Assembly (NCBI RefSeq): GCF_018687715.1
Contig: NC_056765.1
Coordinates: forward strand, 17,498,894 to 17,562,893
Source of the DNA: Carya illinoinensis
Lineage: Eukaryota > Streptophyta > Magnoliopsida > Fagales > Juglandaceae
Length of the DNA stretch: 64,000 nt
Direction of reading: 5' to 3'
Position 1 is the first letter of the stretch. Each line of letters starts with the position of its first letter. Below are positions 35,151 to 46,681 of the stretch, in pieces. Under the pieces are notes generated by a model that saw only the letters and a program-made list of their open reading frames with translations, was not told the origin of the DNA and searched no databases. The position numbers were made by a program, and so were the translations under genes.

Positions 35151-35529
35151 GATGCGAATGAGTCCTGCGACATGTTAGCAAAGCATAAACAACGAAATTC
35201 TTTCATAAAAAGGTCAATCCAGGGGGAATACTCCCCTCTTATACAATTCTTGTACATAATATCTTTTGAGGTGCTCCACATTCCATAAGTGTGGCAATTC
35301 TTTCCCCTTCGAGTCCTTAAACCAATACATTCCTCATCTCCAATAAGCTGTAACCACATACGGCCCTTCCCACCTTGGTCCGAGCTTTCTTTCTTCTTGG
35401 GACGTCATTCTAATTTCCCTTAACACCAAGTCTTCATCTTCGAATGACGGGGTTTAACCCTTCAATTGAACTACTGCTCTGCTCTTCTCTTACCAGCCGC
35501 CGTTTTCACCTCGACGTCATCTCCTCTTC

Positions 35530-36330
35530 CTTCCATTAAGTCTAGGTTTGCATGCAAGCCTTCTTCATTTGCTCTTTCTTCGAATTGTTGAACTCAAAAA
35601 TTCAACTTGCTCACCTCCACCAGAATGACCACCTCACTTCCGTATGCTCTTGTAAAGGGGGTTTGTTTAGTGTGGGTCTTTATTGTGGTGTGATATGCCC
35701 ACAGGACCCAAGAAGCTCTTCCACCCATGCCCCCTCCTTGGTCGCCAATCTTTTTGTCAGGATTCACACTAGAGCCTTGTTGGTTGCCTCAACTTGCTTC
35801 TTAGCCTCGGGGTGTCTTAGGAAAAAAATACCTAGCCTTTATGCCCAGCTTGCAAAACCAGCTTCTATAGTGGTTGGAGTTGAACTGTCTCTAGTTGTCA
35901 GCAATTATTACTCGAGGTACGCCATATTGGCAACCCACGGCTTTCCATAGGAACCGCTACACTAGTGGTGTTTATTATTGTAAAGGACTCTACCTCCACC
36001 CACTTTGCATCGCCTTTTCCCTAAGGCATCAATCCTATGATGTCTAGCCCTCACTATAGGAACGACCAGGGGGAGGTGATGGATGTCATTTCCTTGGGCA
36101 GGCAATGTAGGACTGGAGCATGTATCTAGCACTTCTCGCACCTTTGCACAAATCCCTCTGTGTCTTTTATGACTAAGGGCCAATAATAACATGCTCTCAA
36201 CACCTGTCCCGCCAAGGTCCTTCCACTTGAATGGTTTTGGCAAACTCCTTCGTGTATGTCCTCCATGACATATTGGGTTTCTTCCAGGAATATACAACCG
36301 AGAAGGGGTGAAGAGAAACCTCACTTATAC
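35530..36330 (-). pseudogene. Tat element integrase (decayed)
   Basis: The minus strand holds the zinc-binding domain and core start (HEGVCQNHSSGRTLAGQVLR, ACYYWP, FVQRCEKCQIHAPVLH at 36290-36120; SPWSFL then GLDIIGLMP, GKGDAKW, 36060-35990) and the C-terminal part of the catalytic core (RHPEAKKQVEATNKALVRIL, GAWVEELLGS at about 35820-35700). This matches the plant gypsy integrase pattern HP..NGQVEATNK..L. Frame shifts and stops interrupt it. The enzyme would insert the element's cDNA. Confidence 0.75.
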
Positions 36331-36399
36331 AACTTCCTGCCCACCAGAGCTAATTAGGTGGCCCTGTTCTTTACTCTCCTCGCCTCCTCCTTCTAAGTC

Positions 36400-37480
36400 A
36401 ACAACTCTCTAGTGGCCAAGAACTGACTTACCTCATAGTCCCATTCAGGTATAGCGTCTCCCTCCTTTACTATCACGGCTCCCATAGCTGAGACTTCCAC
36501 CACTCTAGTGAATGTCTCCCACGGTAGTTCAGCATCATTTATGCCCGAAGCAGCCCAAACTAATTGGTCTTTCCTCCAGTTGTCTTTTTAGAAAATTCGT
36601 TTTATGTCAAAGCTCCTGAAAAGGTCGCACTCTTCCCATACTTGTTGTAGTTAGAGCTAAAGCTTTTCGCTCTTCTCTACCTTTGACTTAGTTCACCACC
36701 ACTTCAGAGTCCACCCGTATTCTTACATTTGTCACTTCCAGTGCCCTCACAATGGCAAGTCCACCAACAAAGGCTAGTATTTTACTTTGTTGTTAGTGTT
36801 CTTGAACCCGAGCCTTATCTAGTGGTAGGTTTCCTTACCTCATTGGATACTATGTATACCCCCACATCCCCAACTTTCTAGAATGACAATCCGTTGAAGT
36901 AGACATGCCACTACTTACCTCTTAGCAAGAGAGGCACTTCCTCAGTGGGTCCCATTATCTCAAAGACTAAGTCTGCTAGGCTTGCCCCTTGACCCCTGTT
37001 GGGGGCACATAATCAATATCGAACTCACTCGGCTCGATTGACCAATTCACTAAAAGTCTGGACATGCCCGAGCATTACCAGACCTTTTTCAATGGTGTTT
37101 TTGTTAGGATTCTGTTTGATTGTGCTTGGAAGTATGGTCTAAGTTGGTGTGCAGTTGTTACTAGTGCAAATGCCAGCAACTCCATTGGTAGGAATCTAGG
37201 TTATGCTCCCCTCAATGCACAGCTGACATAATAGACAAGCTTTTGCACCTGGTCCTCCTCCCGAACCAATGCCATCAAGACGACAATGGCCATGACTGAC
37301 AGGTAAAGATACAGTGTCTTTCCCAACATTGTTTGGCTTAATAGGGGGGACTTGTTGAGGTATTATTTGAGTCAAGCGAATGCCACTTCGCAATTGTCAC
37401 TCCACTTATGAGCTTTCAGTAACACCTGGAAGAACGTTGCACATTTTTCAATTGATTGGGAGACAAATCGATTGAGTGCC
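36400..37480 (-). pseudogene. Tat element RNase H region (RT-linked plus second RNase H remnant)
   Basis: Downstream of RT the sequence FVSQSIEKCATFFQ (37470-37430) is the usual RT/RNase H linker. Around 36950-36760 the minus strand reads WHVYFNGLS, DVGVYIVSNEV and FKNTNNKVKY, resembling the start of the archaeal-type RNase H (W..YVDGSS..GSGAG, NNQAEYEAL) found in the Tat lineage. Both are riddled with stops. The second assignment rests on a degraded pattern. Confidence 0.5.
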
Positions 37481-38250
37481 ACAATTCTTCCCATAAGTCT
37501 CTATACCTCATTGACAATGTGGGGAGATTTCATGTTGATTATAGCTTGAATCTTTCCTGGGTTTGCTTCGATGCCTCTTTTCGAGACCATTAATCCGAGG
37601 AATTTTCCAAATCCCACTCTGAAAACTCATTTCATAGGGTTGAAATTCATCCAGTGCCTCCAAAGGACTATGAAGGCCTCTCTTAAGTCCCTGGCATGTC
37701 CCTACAAGTCCTTGCTTTTAACCAACATGTCATCAACGTATACTTCCACAATACGATTGTTATACTATTCACCAGTTTCTGGTAGGTGACCACAACATTT
37801 TTTAGGCCAATGGGCATTCCTCAGTAGTAGTAGAGAACTTGGTGCATGATGAAAGTGATCTTCTCAACTCATCTAAATTTGATTGTGCTCAGAGTAGGCA
37901 TCCATGAAGCCCAGTATCTTGTGTCCAGCTATTGAGTCGACAATGAAGTTGATGTACGGCAAGGGGAAGTTATCTTTTATGCATGCCTTGTTTAGGTCGA
38001 TGAAGTCTAAGCATATCATCCATTTGCCATTCGACATTCGCACCAAAACCACGTTGGAAAGCCATTCTAGCTAGTGGGTTTCCTGGATGAAGCTCGCGGT
38101 CAATAGCCAATCTACCTCCTCTACTATTGCAACGTACTTCTCTATGTTGAAGCTTTGTCTCTTTTGCCAAACTTTTCTCTCGTCGGACTCACACTTAGGC
38201 AATGCTCGATTATGTTCCACTAGATCCCAAACATGTCTGTATGATCCCAA
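37480..38250 (-). pseudogene. Tat element reverse transcriptase (decayed)
   Basis: Clear gypsy RT motifs on the minus strand: FNIEKYVAIVEEVDWLLTAS (38150-38090), SNVVLVRMSNGKWMICLDF, IDLNKACIKDNFPLPYINF, HKILGFMDAYSEHNQI, then the catalytic box VEVYVDDMLVKSKDL at about 37750-37710 and KFLGLMVSKRGIEANPGKIQ. Y-V-D-D is intact, but stops (for example after SKDL and after NPMK) and shifts break the frame. The wording RQKR.SFN.EKYVAI and the RT-to-PBS distance show that gag and protease are deleted upstream. Confidence 0.82.
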
Positions 38251-38700
38251 GCAAATATGTCCTAGTGCGAGCTATATTAACTGAGATCTCATTTCATTAC
38301 TTAGCATCATCCCTATTCTCACTCTCCTTTCTAGATAGGTGACATCTAGGGATACCAATCCTAGGAGTTCGTCAATTTCTCCCTATTACAAGTTCTGTTT
38401 GTCCCAAGTCTCCACTTGTCGATCGATGAACTCAGGGGGCAGGGGTAGAGCTTCCAGTGCAATATGAGTCTATGCTATAGCACACTCCCCCTCCCTAGCA
38501 TCTCCAAGGTCTTCTTCCTTTGAGGGCAGGCCTAGCGCTCACTCCCCCAATTCTAGCTAGGGCTTATTGTTTACTTCTCGACCTCTATAATACGTCCTAT
38601 CATTTAGCCAGCGCGGTTTCTAGCATGGGACCATTTTGGGGCAAGTCTCTGCCTGCTTACAAAAGGCAAGCTGATGTTGTTAGACCAAAGTAATATTGGA

Positions 38701-38719
38701 TCCCACAGATAGCACCAAT
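38701..38719 (-). promoter_or_regulatory. Primer-binding-site-like sequence
   Basis: Directly inside the 5' LTR the minus strand reads ATTGGTGCTATCTGTGGGA, matching the TTGGCGCCGTCTGTGGGGA-type site that follows the 5' LTR in many plant Tat-type elements. It fixes the orientation of the element (pol on the minus strand) and the LTR end at 38720. Confidence 0.7.
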
Positions 38720-39137
38720 TGTTGATGCGTGTTTTGTAGTTGCCTGTCAATTGTGGCACTCTCGTACCTACAAACGAGGAAGAAAGGGTGGCGAAGGGTG
38801 GTGGTTGTGTCACCTCCAATGCCAAAGTCAAAATCCTCCAAGGGAAGCTAGGAAGCAAGAAGCTATAGAAAGTTAGAGAGAAATACCGAATGTGTATAAC
38901 CGATCCCCTATTTCTTTCTTTTAGGGTCTTCTTTCATTAGTTTGCCATGTCATCGAATTTAATGGGGCAGCCCATTGTCGGGAACTGAATTTCTTGTTCA
39001 GATTTTCGGTAGCATATCATACTGGCGCATCTAATGCGATGTCCCCCCACCCCCCTAGGCTGGGCTCACTTAGACCTCAGGTTCTGAGGCTCTTTGGTTG
39101 AAGGCCGGGTTACTGAACACAAAGAAATATCCCTTCA
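38720..39137 (-). repeat. 5' LTR of the Tat element
   Basis: Direct-repeat partner of 31781-32254. On the minus strand it opens TGAAGGGATATTTC and ends CGCATCAACA just before the primer-binding site. Confidence 0.75.
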
Positions 39138-39664
39138 AAATCATGAGAACAACTATGTAAATTTCTATTTTTTCCTAGTCGATACGTTTTTTTTTTTTTT
39201 CCTTTTGTTTTGGCTTTTCATTTTTATAGACTTTGAAGGCTAAAATAAGTCTCACGAGAATTTTTCTGAATGAAAATATTTTTATTAATATGATTCTTTA
39301 ATTTTGAAGATTTAAAAAGTTGTGAATATAAATGTTAAGACACCAAGAAATAAAAGAAAAAATCTTGGGTCTATTTCTGTGTTTCTATCTATGTGTCTCT
39401 TTGAAGTTTTGGTTTGGATTTGGGTATGTGGGTTTGTATGGGATTTGGCCTAGATTTGTTGTATTTAAAATAATCTACCTTGAGTTGAAGGAAGCACAAA
39501 TTCGAACGAAAATGTTTATGTTCAGATCCACAAACAAATCGATGCTTACTAGTTCTGTTCCATGTTCTCAAGCTTTCAACTTTGCTCGATTGTACATCTA
39601 ACCCCATAATAAAATTGGCAACCTTTTTCACCCATCCTCTGTTGTTAAACCCATCCTATTGAAG
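39138..39664. other. Non-coding spacer between the Tat element and the LINE
   Basis: AT-rich, with a poly-T tract at about 39187-39201. Nothing coding recognised. Confidence 0.4.
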
Positions 39665-40678
39665 TTTTTTTTATACCTTTTCTCTTATGAAAAAAGACAG
39701 TACCCCAAATTTTATTGATAACCCTCTCTTTTATAAGATTTGGTGGTTACATAAATCTCAAAACCAAAGCCTTTGTAAAATCATATATCGTAAGAAAAAT
39801 TAATACTTATAATAACTATTCCAAAGTATCTATTAAAATAAAAGAAATAAAACAAATATTCAAGAGTTCTATTTCCATCTAAATTTTGGCAAACCAAATT
39901 TATTAATAACAAATGTCAAAACAATTGCCTAGGTAATTGTAAAATAGAAGGAAAAATAAAAGTAATACCTGATGCTCCAAGGTTAGTTAAGCCATCTGCC
40001 ACACCATTACTCTTTCCATATATATATATATATATATATATGTTACACATCAAAACTTAGAAACTTCTTAAAATAAATTAGATCCTCCCAAATATCCACA
40101 TACTTGCAGGGAGGGCTTTTTTTCTTATTTCTATATCAACTCTAACATCATAAAAACCAAGTTGGTAACACAAAGAGAGACCAGCTTTAACTGCAAGAAT
40201 TTCTACAAAAATATTTGTACTAATCCCTAAATGAATGGAGAAGCCATGTATAGACTACTCGTAGTGATCGCGAATAATCCTAACACAACCAGCAAGTCCA
40301 AGTTGCCCTTTTGAGGCCCCATCAATGTTTAGCTTCATTCTACCAATAGGTGGATTATTCCACAAGCGAATTAAACTAAAATTTTAATTGTTTAGTCTTC
40401 TACATTGGAATTCTCAAAAGGTCTAAAATAGAAACATCACCATATCTGAATATTTCCCTTGATGGTTTAATCACCATGTTTAGCTCTTCCAACCTGAACC
40501 ATTTCGCAATTGGGACAATCCATGAAGTAGGTTTGATCACACCTTCATATTTGGCTAAATTTCTACTAGTCAGAATTCCCAAAGTAGTAAAGGAAACTAG
40601 CTGAGCATGTATATGAATCTGATTTGAGCCATGAAAAACCGACCACCATGTCAACAATTTGTCTCCACCCCAAAGCTG

Positions 40679-41546
40679 AAAGGTCTAAGATGCCAAAAAT
40701 TTGTAAGAAATGATGCCGACGGGTGCGCGAAAGTGCACTCTGAATACCCTCTTATTGGATTAAAATGCTAAAATGTGAATAGAAATCATAGGAATTAATG
40801 TATATTCTTGAATTGAGTTTCTATTTACATTGGGATACTCCTAAACAATTTTTTATGTTTAATTTCAAAATTTATAAAAAAGCAAGTCAAAGTCCAGTTA
40901 AATTCAAAGGAGAACTTTCATGTGGTTTGACAGCAATTTGAATCAAGAAAAAAATCACAAAAGGAAATTGCAAGAAATCCAAATTCAAAATTTGCTAGGA
41001 GACAGTCTGAGCCTACTTTAGTATTTTGACCATAACTTTCTACTCAAATATCATATTGATTTGATTCTTGATGCATTAAAAAGATATGTTAAAGGGTTAT
41101 AAATTTGTCTCTAATAGGAATTTCCAAATTCAAACTCTTGAAGCGTATACATGGCTGCCAAGATTAGTCCTAAAATTTAGGTGATTTTTTTTATGTTGGA
41201 ATTATGAAGACATTAGGGTTTCTTTCCAATCTTATATAAGTATATCATTAACACGAAATAGAAGAAGAGGAGAGGCACGAGAGGTAGATTTGAAGAAATG
41301 AGAAAATCACTTACATAATTGAGTTATTCAATGAATTAAGAATAATTAAAATATCGGATTTGTGTAAGGGATTCCCGAAACTCTACTGTTCGTCAAATTT
41401 TAGTCCTTCTTCCGTTAGTAACTTTGCTTCACTTTAATTTGTATTTAAAATTAATTTTTGTTCTCTATTACTTATTTAATATTTTTCTTTAGTTTCTTTA
41501 TTTCTTCTTCTATTCTTTTAATTTGTCTTCCTGTGGAATCGACACT
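40679..41546. mobile_element. Possible 868-bp insertion within the LINE
   Basis: LINE-like reading is lost between the zf-RVT remnant (about 41600) and the block before RNase H (about 40660). The interval is flanked by a 9-bp direct repeat CCAAAGCTG (40670-40678 and 41547-41555). Inside there is no coding content. The exact edges and the element type are uncertain, and the 9-bp repeat could be coincidental. Confidence 0.35.
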
Positions 41547-43492
41547 CCAAAGCTGTGTTATAACTACCACATTATTCTTTGAGTGTAATCAGATGCCATC
41601 TTGCAAACATAGCAAGAGAACAATCATTAAAAACATGTGAATCAAACTCAATAGCCTCACAACAACCACTACACTTGGAAGCCAAGCTTTTGCCACATTT
41701 TTTAACATTAAAATCCAAAGCTGCCCCATTACTCCCTAATTTCCATACAAATACAAAAAAAAATTCAATGGAAGATTCTTACTCCAAATATAAGATTGAG
41801 TTCTAAGAATGTTCTAGGTTGATTGAGTAGTAAATTTACCATCATTTGTATGCTTCCAATATCAAACATCATCACTATTTCTTAGCTTAATTTGAAAACT
41901 AAGAACATGATGCATCAACGTAGGATTTTGAAAGAGCTTCAAGTTTATCCCTCTGCCAACTAGGTGCAGCACATATATCATTTATTCAAAGATTTGGCAG
42001 TGACAGGAAAACCCAAGGATGCAAGGAATCCATAACCCATCCAATTATCATGCCAAAGATTTGACTTTCAGATTGTATGAAGGGCAAGTATACACATATA
42101 GACCTCCAAATATGAGAATGCCATGGTCTAGCTAAAATTAAATCTAAAAATATAATAATAGAGAAATACTTTTGCCTCATATATACTGCACAAAGAGATG
42201 TTGAACTTACCAGATTCCAAGCAAGCTCTCGTTACAAAGCTTTTACGACATCATACAAACTTCTTATGCCCAGGTCACCCTCTGCAATAGGTCTACATAT
42301 CTTTTTCCTGGACACTCATTTTCTTTTAATGCCCTTTACTTTTCCCCAAAAGAAATATGCAAAGGCTTGTTGAATTAAATCTACCACCTTTTTAGGAGGA
42401 AAAATTACAAAAATAATGTGCACTAGAATAGAAGATAACACTGCCTTAATCAAATTTAATTTTCCTCCAGCAGACGACAATATACTTTTGCAGCCAGCCA
42501 CCGTTCTTCTAATTTTGGCAAGAATAGGTTCAAACAACTCTATATTTAATCTTTTGGGTGTGATCATACTAGTACTAATGAACTGGATCCCATCAAAACT
42601 CTGCAGTTAAGCTTGCTTAGCTGAGAGTAGTACTAGAATAGGTGACCTCTTGGGAAGTCCTCGTGTTGCACCCCTCGTTTTTATATATATTTAATATTTT
42701 GTCTAAAAGAAAACTCTATATTTAATCTTCCACAAAAAATGGGTGCTCCCAAGTAAGTGATAGGAAAATTAATGAATCTAAACTCCTTTAGGATTCATTA
42801 GAGAAAAACAATAAATCATCATCAAATAAAATATGAGATATGGCAAAACAACATCTAGGCACCTTGTAAGGAATGATAGAAGACTTATGTTGCAATTGTG
42901 ACAGCTCTTGCTTAAAACTTCTTCACTTACAATAAATAGTAGAGGTGAAAGAGGATCCCATTGCCTCAAACCTCTGCTAGAATGAAAGAACCCCTCATGA
43001 GCTCCATTAAGAACAACAGAGAAAATGTAACCTGTAAAACAATGTTGTAAGCCTATAAAAGAGAAATTACGGTGGCATTAAAACCAAATTTCAGAAAAAC
43101 TTGTGACAAAAGGACCACTCAACATGATCAAAGGCATTTGCCATATCCGCTTTTAAAATGAAATTTCCCCCCCTAAATTTTTTGATAAGCTGTGAGTAAG
43201 TCCTTGGGCAAGAGCAATACTTACAGAAAGAAACCGGCCCTCATCAAAAGCACACCACTATGGAGAGACAAGTCTAGGCATCAAAGATCCAAGCCTAGTT
43301 GCAAGAATATTAGATATGATTTATATGAAACTTGGCATAAGCTAATTGGTCAAAAATCAACAAATATGACTCGTTCATTAACTTTGGGAATCAAAGTAAT
43401 GAAAGAATGTTGAAAAGAAATAGGAAGGGGAGATCCTCTAAGGAAATTCAGCACAACATCCCACACATCATACCCAACAAATTCCCAACAAC

Positions 43493-43866
43493 TGTTGAGG
43501 AATAATCTCACATTGCCTGTGGATAAGGTTTTGCGCATGTTTATAAGGAATGAGCAACTCTCTCTTGTTGATCTGGTTTTAAGAGATGAGTTAAGCTCAT
43601 AAATTTATTTAGGGTATCAGCTTAAGTTTTTAGGACAAGTGGTGAATTTATTCATGGTATCAAAACCTGTCACATGATGAATGAGGGCCTACACTACTTA
43701 TCACGTGACAAGGACTAACAAAAATACTAGCCTGGACGTGAGGGAAGATATTAAGGAATAATCTCACATTGCCTATGGATAAGGTCTTGAACATGTTTAT
43801 AAGGTTGGAGCAAACATTTCTCTTTGAACCGGTTTTATGAGATGAGTTAGGCTATAAATTTCTTCA
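43493..43866. mobile_element. TRIM (terminal-repeat retrotransposon in miniature), 374 bp
   Basis: Two ~118-bp direct repeats (about 43493-43611 and 43749-43866) share AAGGAATAATCTCACATTGCC, recognisable by the core GGAATAATCTCACATTGCC, and the words GGATAAGG, ATGTTTATAAGG and GAGATGAGTTA. The element starts TGTTGA, ends TCTTCA and is flanked by a perfect 5-bp TSD ACAAC (43488-43492 and 43867-43871). A PBS-like GGTATCAGC follows the first repeat (about 43610), and a purine-rich GTGAGGGAAGA precedes the second. No coding capacity, as expected for TRIMs. Confidence 0.87.
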
Positions 43867-44856
43867 ACAACTAAAGAAAAAACCAATGAAAAAACCATTT
43901 GGCCCCCGTGTTCAATCAACTAGGATGGAATCTACGGCATCTCATACTTCTTCTAAAGTGGGTGGCCTCATCATATTCACAATATCCCCGTGAATAGTAG
44001 TAGTAGATATTATTTTACCATGATTGCAAGAAATTGTCCCATTACTCATTAGGATGGGTTAAAGAAACAACCCTTGATTTTATCCTTTTATGCAAAAGCA
44101 TCTGATGAAAAAATTTCCAGTTTCTATCCCCTTCTTTGAGCCAGCTTATTCTTGACTTTTGCTTATATAATATTTCTTCTTGAAGCAAATAATCAGACTC
44201 AGATTCTAACTTCTGCAAAAGACATAGATTAGCCTCTGAGTTTGCTGTTTGTAGTGCCAATTCTGCCACTTGAATATTATCTCTAATTTCAGCTAACTTC
44301 TAAAAAATATCACCAAAAATTGAGGCATTCCAATTCTTTAGAGCTATTTTCAGTCTCTTCAGTTTAAAAACTATCCTTTTTAAACCAGTCTGTTTACAAG
44401 GCTGATTCCACTTTTGTGTAATAAATTATAAACATGTCTACTTCTTTATAGGGCCAAGTGAAGATGATTGCTCCATATATGCAAGTAGGGTTGCAAAAGA
44501 GCTTGTTGGATGAAGCTCGATTTGAAAAAAATAATAATATATTATTCTTGACCGAGAGAGAGAGAGTAATAAGAGTATTCTTGAATGTGGAATCTGAATG
44601 CGTAATAAGAGGACTTAATCCGAATGCAAAAGTTTGATATCAAATGACTTTTTTTTTAATAAAACTGAATACGAAGTACCAGGTATTCTGTTCCCGGTTT
44701 CGAGCGGATAGAATAATATTCTACCCACCCGAATTCACCTAGATCTTTGAGTTCCGAACCGAACTGAAAAAAAAAATCCAGTCTAATGCACACCCTTAAT
44801 TTTGGTGCAGACTGCATTTGTTCAACCTAGTTTGATCTATTATATTGCCTTTGATA

Positions 44857-44858
<2 letters not shown>

Positions 44859-44933
<75 letters not shown>
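44859..44933. repeat. (CT)n microsatellite, 75 bp
   Basis: Uninterrupted CT dinucleotides, the longest simple repeat of this type in the window. Confidence 0.97.
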
Positions 44934-44936
<3 letters not shown>

Positions 44937-45082
44937 TTTTCGTGAATTGCTACTTAATCTTGCTATATAACACATTACAAACCACGCATTCAAGTTGTAG
45001 ACGTTATTGTATATAGAGATGCTAGACTTTAAGCCTATGTAGATGAAAATGGTTGTGGTTCTAATAACTTGTCACCATATTT

Positions 45083-45382
45083 TTGTGCATGGGGCATGTT
45101 TTCCATAATGTTGCAGACAAGACTATTGAGTCAAAGTCAAAACTATTGAGAATTAAGTTCATTTGGTATATCTCAACTTCTCATGGTTTGAAAATGGTTG
45201 GATGTGGAGACTTTGTGCATGATAGTGTCCTTACAAAACTATTTGCCAGTGTTCTTGCCGCCACAAGAATGGGTCTTGCTGGAGTAGTCCTGAACATCCA
45301 TCAGATTATTGTTGGACAAGAGAGAGAAGCACTTCAATTTGCCCCAGATGAAGTGGAAACATCTAGATCTGGAGGCTTGTAA
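45083..45382 (+). CDS. Unrecognised 99-codon ORF
   Basis: ATG at 45083, TAA at 45380-45382. The composition is protein-like: SKSKLLRIKFIWYISTSHGL, GCGDFVHDSVLTKLFASVLA and GLAGVVLNIHQIIVGQE are mixed hydrophobic and polar with no low-complexity run. I recognise no family, see no neighbouring exon and no clear promoter. It may be an exon or exon remnant of a plant gene, or chance. Preceding sequence on the same strand is AT-rich with in-frame stops. Confidence 0.2.
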   Translation: MCMGHVFHNVADKTIESKSKLLRIKFIWYISTSHGLKMVGCGDFVHDSVLTKLFASVLAATRMGLAGVVLNIHQIIVGQEREALQFAPDEVETSRSGGL

Positions 45383-46611
45383 AAAATGAATAAACGTTTT
45401 AAGTATTATTAAGATCATTCTACATGTAAGTTAATTAATTTGAACCTTAAAAAACAAAAATAAACTCCACAAAAGTAAAGTTGAAAAAAAATAAAACAGA
45501 GCAGACAGAGAAGAAGTATTGAGCATACAGGAAAAATGGCTATTGAGTATTGACTTATATAGAGGCTTGAGAAAAATGAATAAAGGGCGGGTACCCACCC
45601 ACTTTTGAATGAGCCCGACATGGATCCAGATATTCCCGATCCAAATGTTGAAGCAGATGCATGCCTATTTTAGGGTTTAAATGATTAGGTTTGATACAAA
45701 TTACAAGCTTTGTTTTTGCTCCTGTCTTTCTCCCCTTTTTTTTCTACATCTTGGTTTTGGGTTTTATTAAATACTAGGTACAAGCTCCAAATATATAAGT
45801 CTTGTATAACACTTTCATAAAAATGTAAGCTCTACCAAAAAGTAAGTTTTTCACACTTTTATATTGTAAGATCCACTTTTTTATAAAGGAATTGTACGAA
45901 ATTTGTGCATTTAGAACTTATATATATCATTTCTCTTATTATATAATGTATCCTTATGTGTGTCACTATAACTAAGATATTCTTCCACAAGTGTGAAAGT
46001 TTGTCCATAAAATTCAATAGAGAAAAGCTTCAAATCGGTAAAGGTGTAAATTAGAAGTTTATACCCTCTAATGAAAATAGAACACATAAGAAGTTTATAT
46101 GGTTTATGATGGGTGCGTTTGTAGAATATTACTCGTCTCTCAAATCCTTCTGTTCCCTCTCACTCCTTTTCGTTGTCTTCCTCTTAAGGGTTTCTTTTTC
46201 TCTCTCTCATCTCCAGCCCAACTCAACATCTTCTCTCTCTCATCTTGTGAATCAATACTCCCTTAAGCTTCATTCTCCCTCCTTTTGGTCGTTGATTTCA
46301 CCTAAACTCACTGTAAGTGGTTTAATACTTGGTAAAATCTTATGCTTTTTGTTTGCTCACCTCAAAATCTCTGCCTAAGCCATTTTGTGCTTTTTGTTTG
46401 CTCATTGTAAAATTCATTTCATAATGTATTGTAAATTAATTTTAATTTCAAAATACACTAAATTATTTTATAAAAATTAAGAGGACATCCTTTCGCCGAA
46501 TCTCATTGCATCAAACATAACTCTCTTCGAACAACGGACGTCGATTGAACCCCTCAAGAGGAGAGTGAGAGAGAGAAGGAGTACGAGAATCGTGATCAAA
46601 AACTAGACCTT

Positions 46612-46615
<4 letters not shown>

Positions 46616-46679
<64 letters not shown>
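46616..46679. repeat. (GA)n followed by a 32-base poly-G tract
   Basis: GA repeat at 46616-46648 runs straight into an uninterrupted run of 32 G (46648-46679). Confidence 0.95.

Positions 46680-46681
<2 letters not shown>

Larger units (their letters stand above)
31781..39137 (-). mobile_element. Ty3/gypsy element of the Tat lineage, Retand-like, gag deleted
   Basis: Two homologous direct repeats bound the element (31781-32254 and 38720-39137), with a primer-binding-site-like sequence inside the upper one. Minus-strand order is 5' LTR, PBS, RT, RNase H, archaeal-type RNase H, integrase, then a ~3-kb 3' region with sense-opposed coding sequence and a ~193-bp tandem repeat, then 3' LTR. A second RNase H and a long 3' region with antisense ORFs are hallmarks of Tat/Retand elements. 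Gag and protease are missing: RT sequence begins only ~500 bp after the PBS. Stops and shifts throughout show it is inactive. I could not define a convincing TSD, partly because the outer ends are uncertain by several bases. Confidence 0.8.
39665..44450 (-). mobile_element. 5'-truncated L1-type LINE (minus), carrying two later insertions
   Basis: Minus-strand order: linker region (KRLKIALKNWNASIFGDIF, ILYKQKSRISWLKEGDRNW at 44380-44110), RT (FQHSFITLIPKVNE 43410; GxRQWDPLSPLLFIVSEEVL 42965; ISHILFDDDLLFFSNES in a second frame at ~42830; IRRTVAGCKSILSSAGGKLN 42520), zf-RVT region (ARPWHSHIWRSI 42125), and RNase H (WNNPPIGRMKLNIDGAS 40360; SNGVADGLTNLGASG ~39990). A 3' UTR with GAGGGTTATCAATAAAATTT leads to a short A tail at about 39665. 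The endonuclease is absent. It is dead, with shifts and stops, and is interrupted by a TRIM (43493-43866) and probably by an 868-bp insert (40679-41546). An (AT)n tract at 40016-40041 sits inside the RNase H end. Confidence 0.8.

Noticed and set aside
31776..39143. AATCA as a TSD of the Tat element
   Set aside because: AATCA occurs at 31776-31780 and 39139-39143, but the second copy does not fit the LTR start inferred from the TGAAGGGATATTTC end, so it is not claimed.
43488..43871. Cassandra-type TRIM (5S-like LTR)
   Set aside because: The LTR lacks any recognisable 5S rRNA promoter-like sequence, so only a generic TRIM call is made.
44796..44993. ORF with a long Arg-Glu repeat
   Set aside because: Translation of the (CT)n microsatellite.
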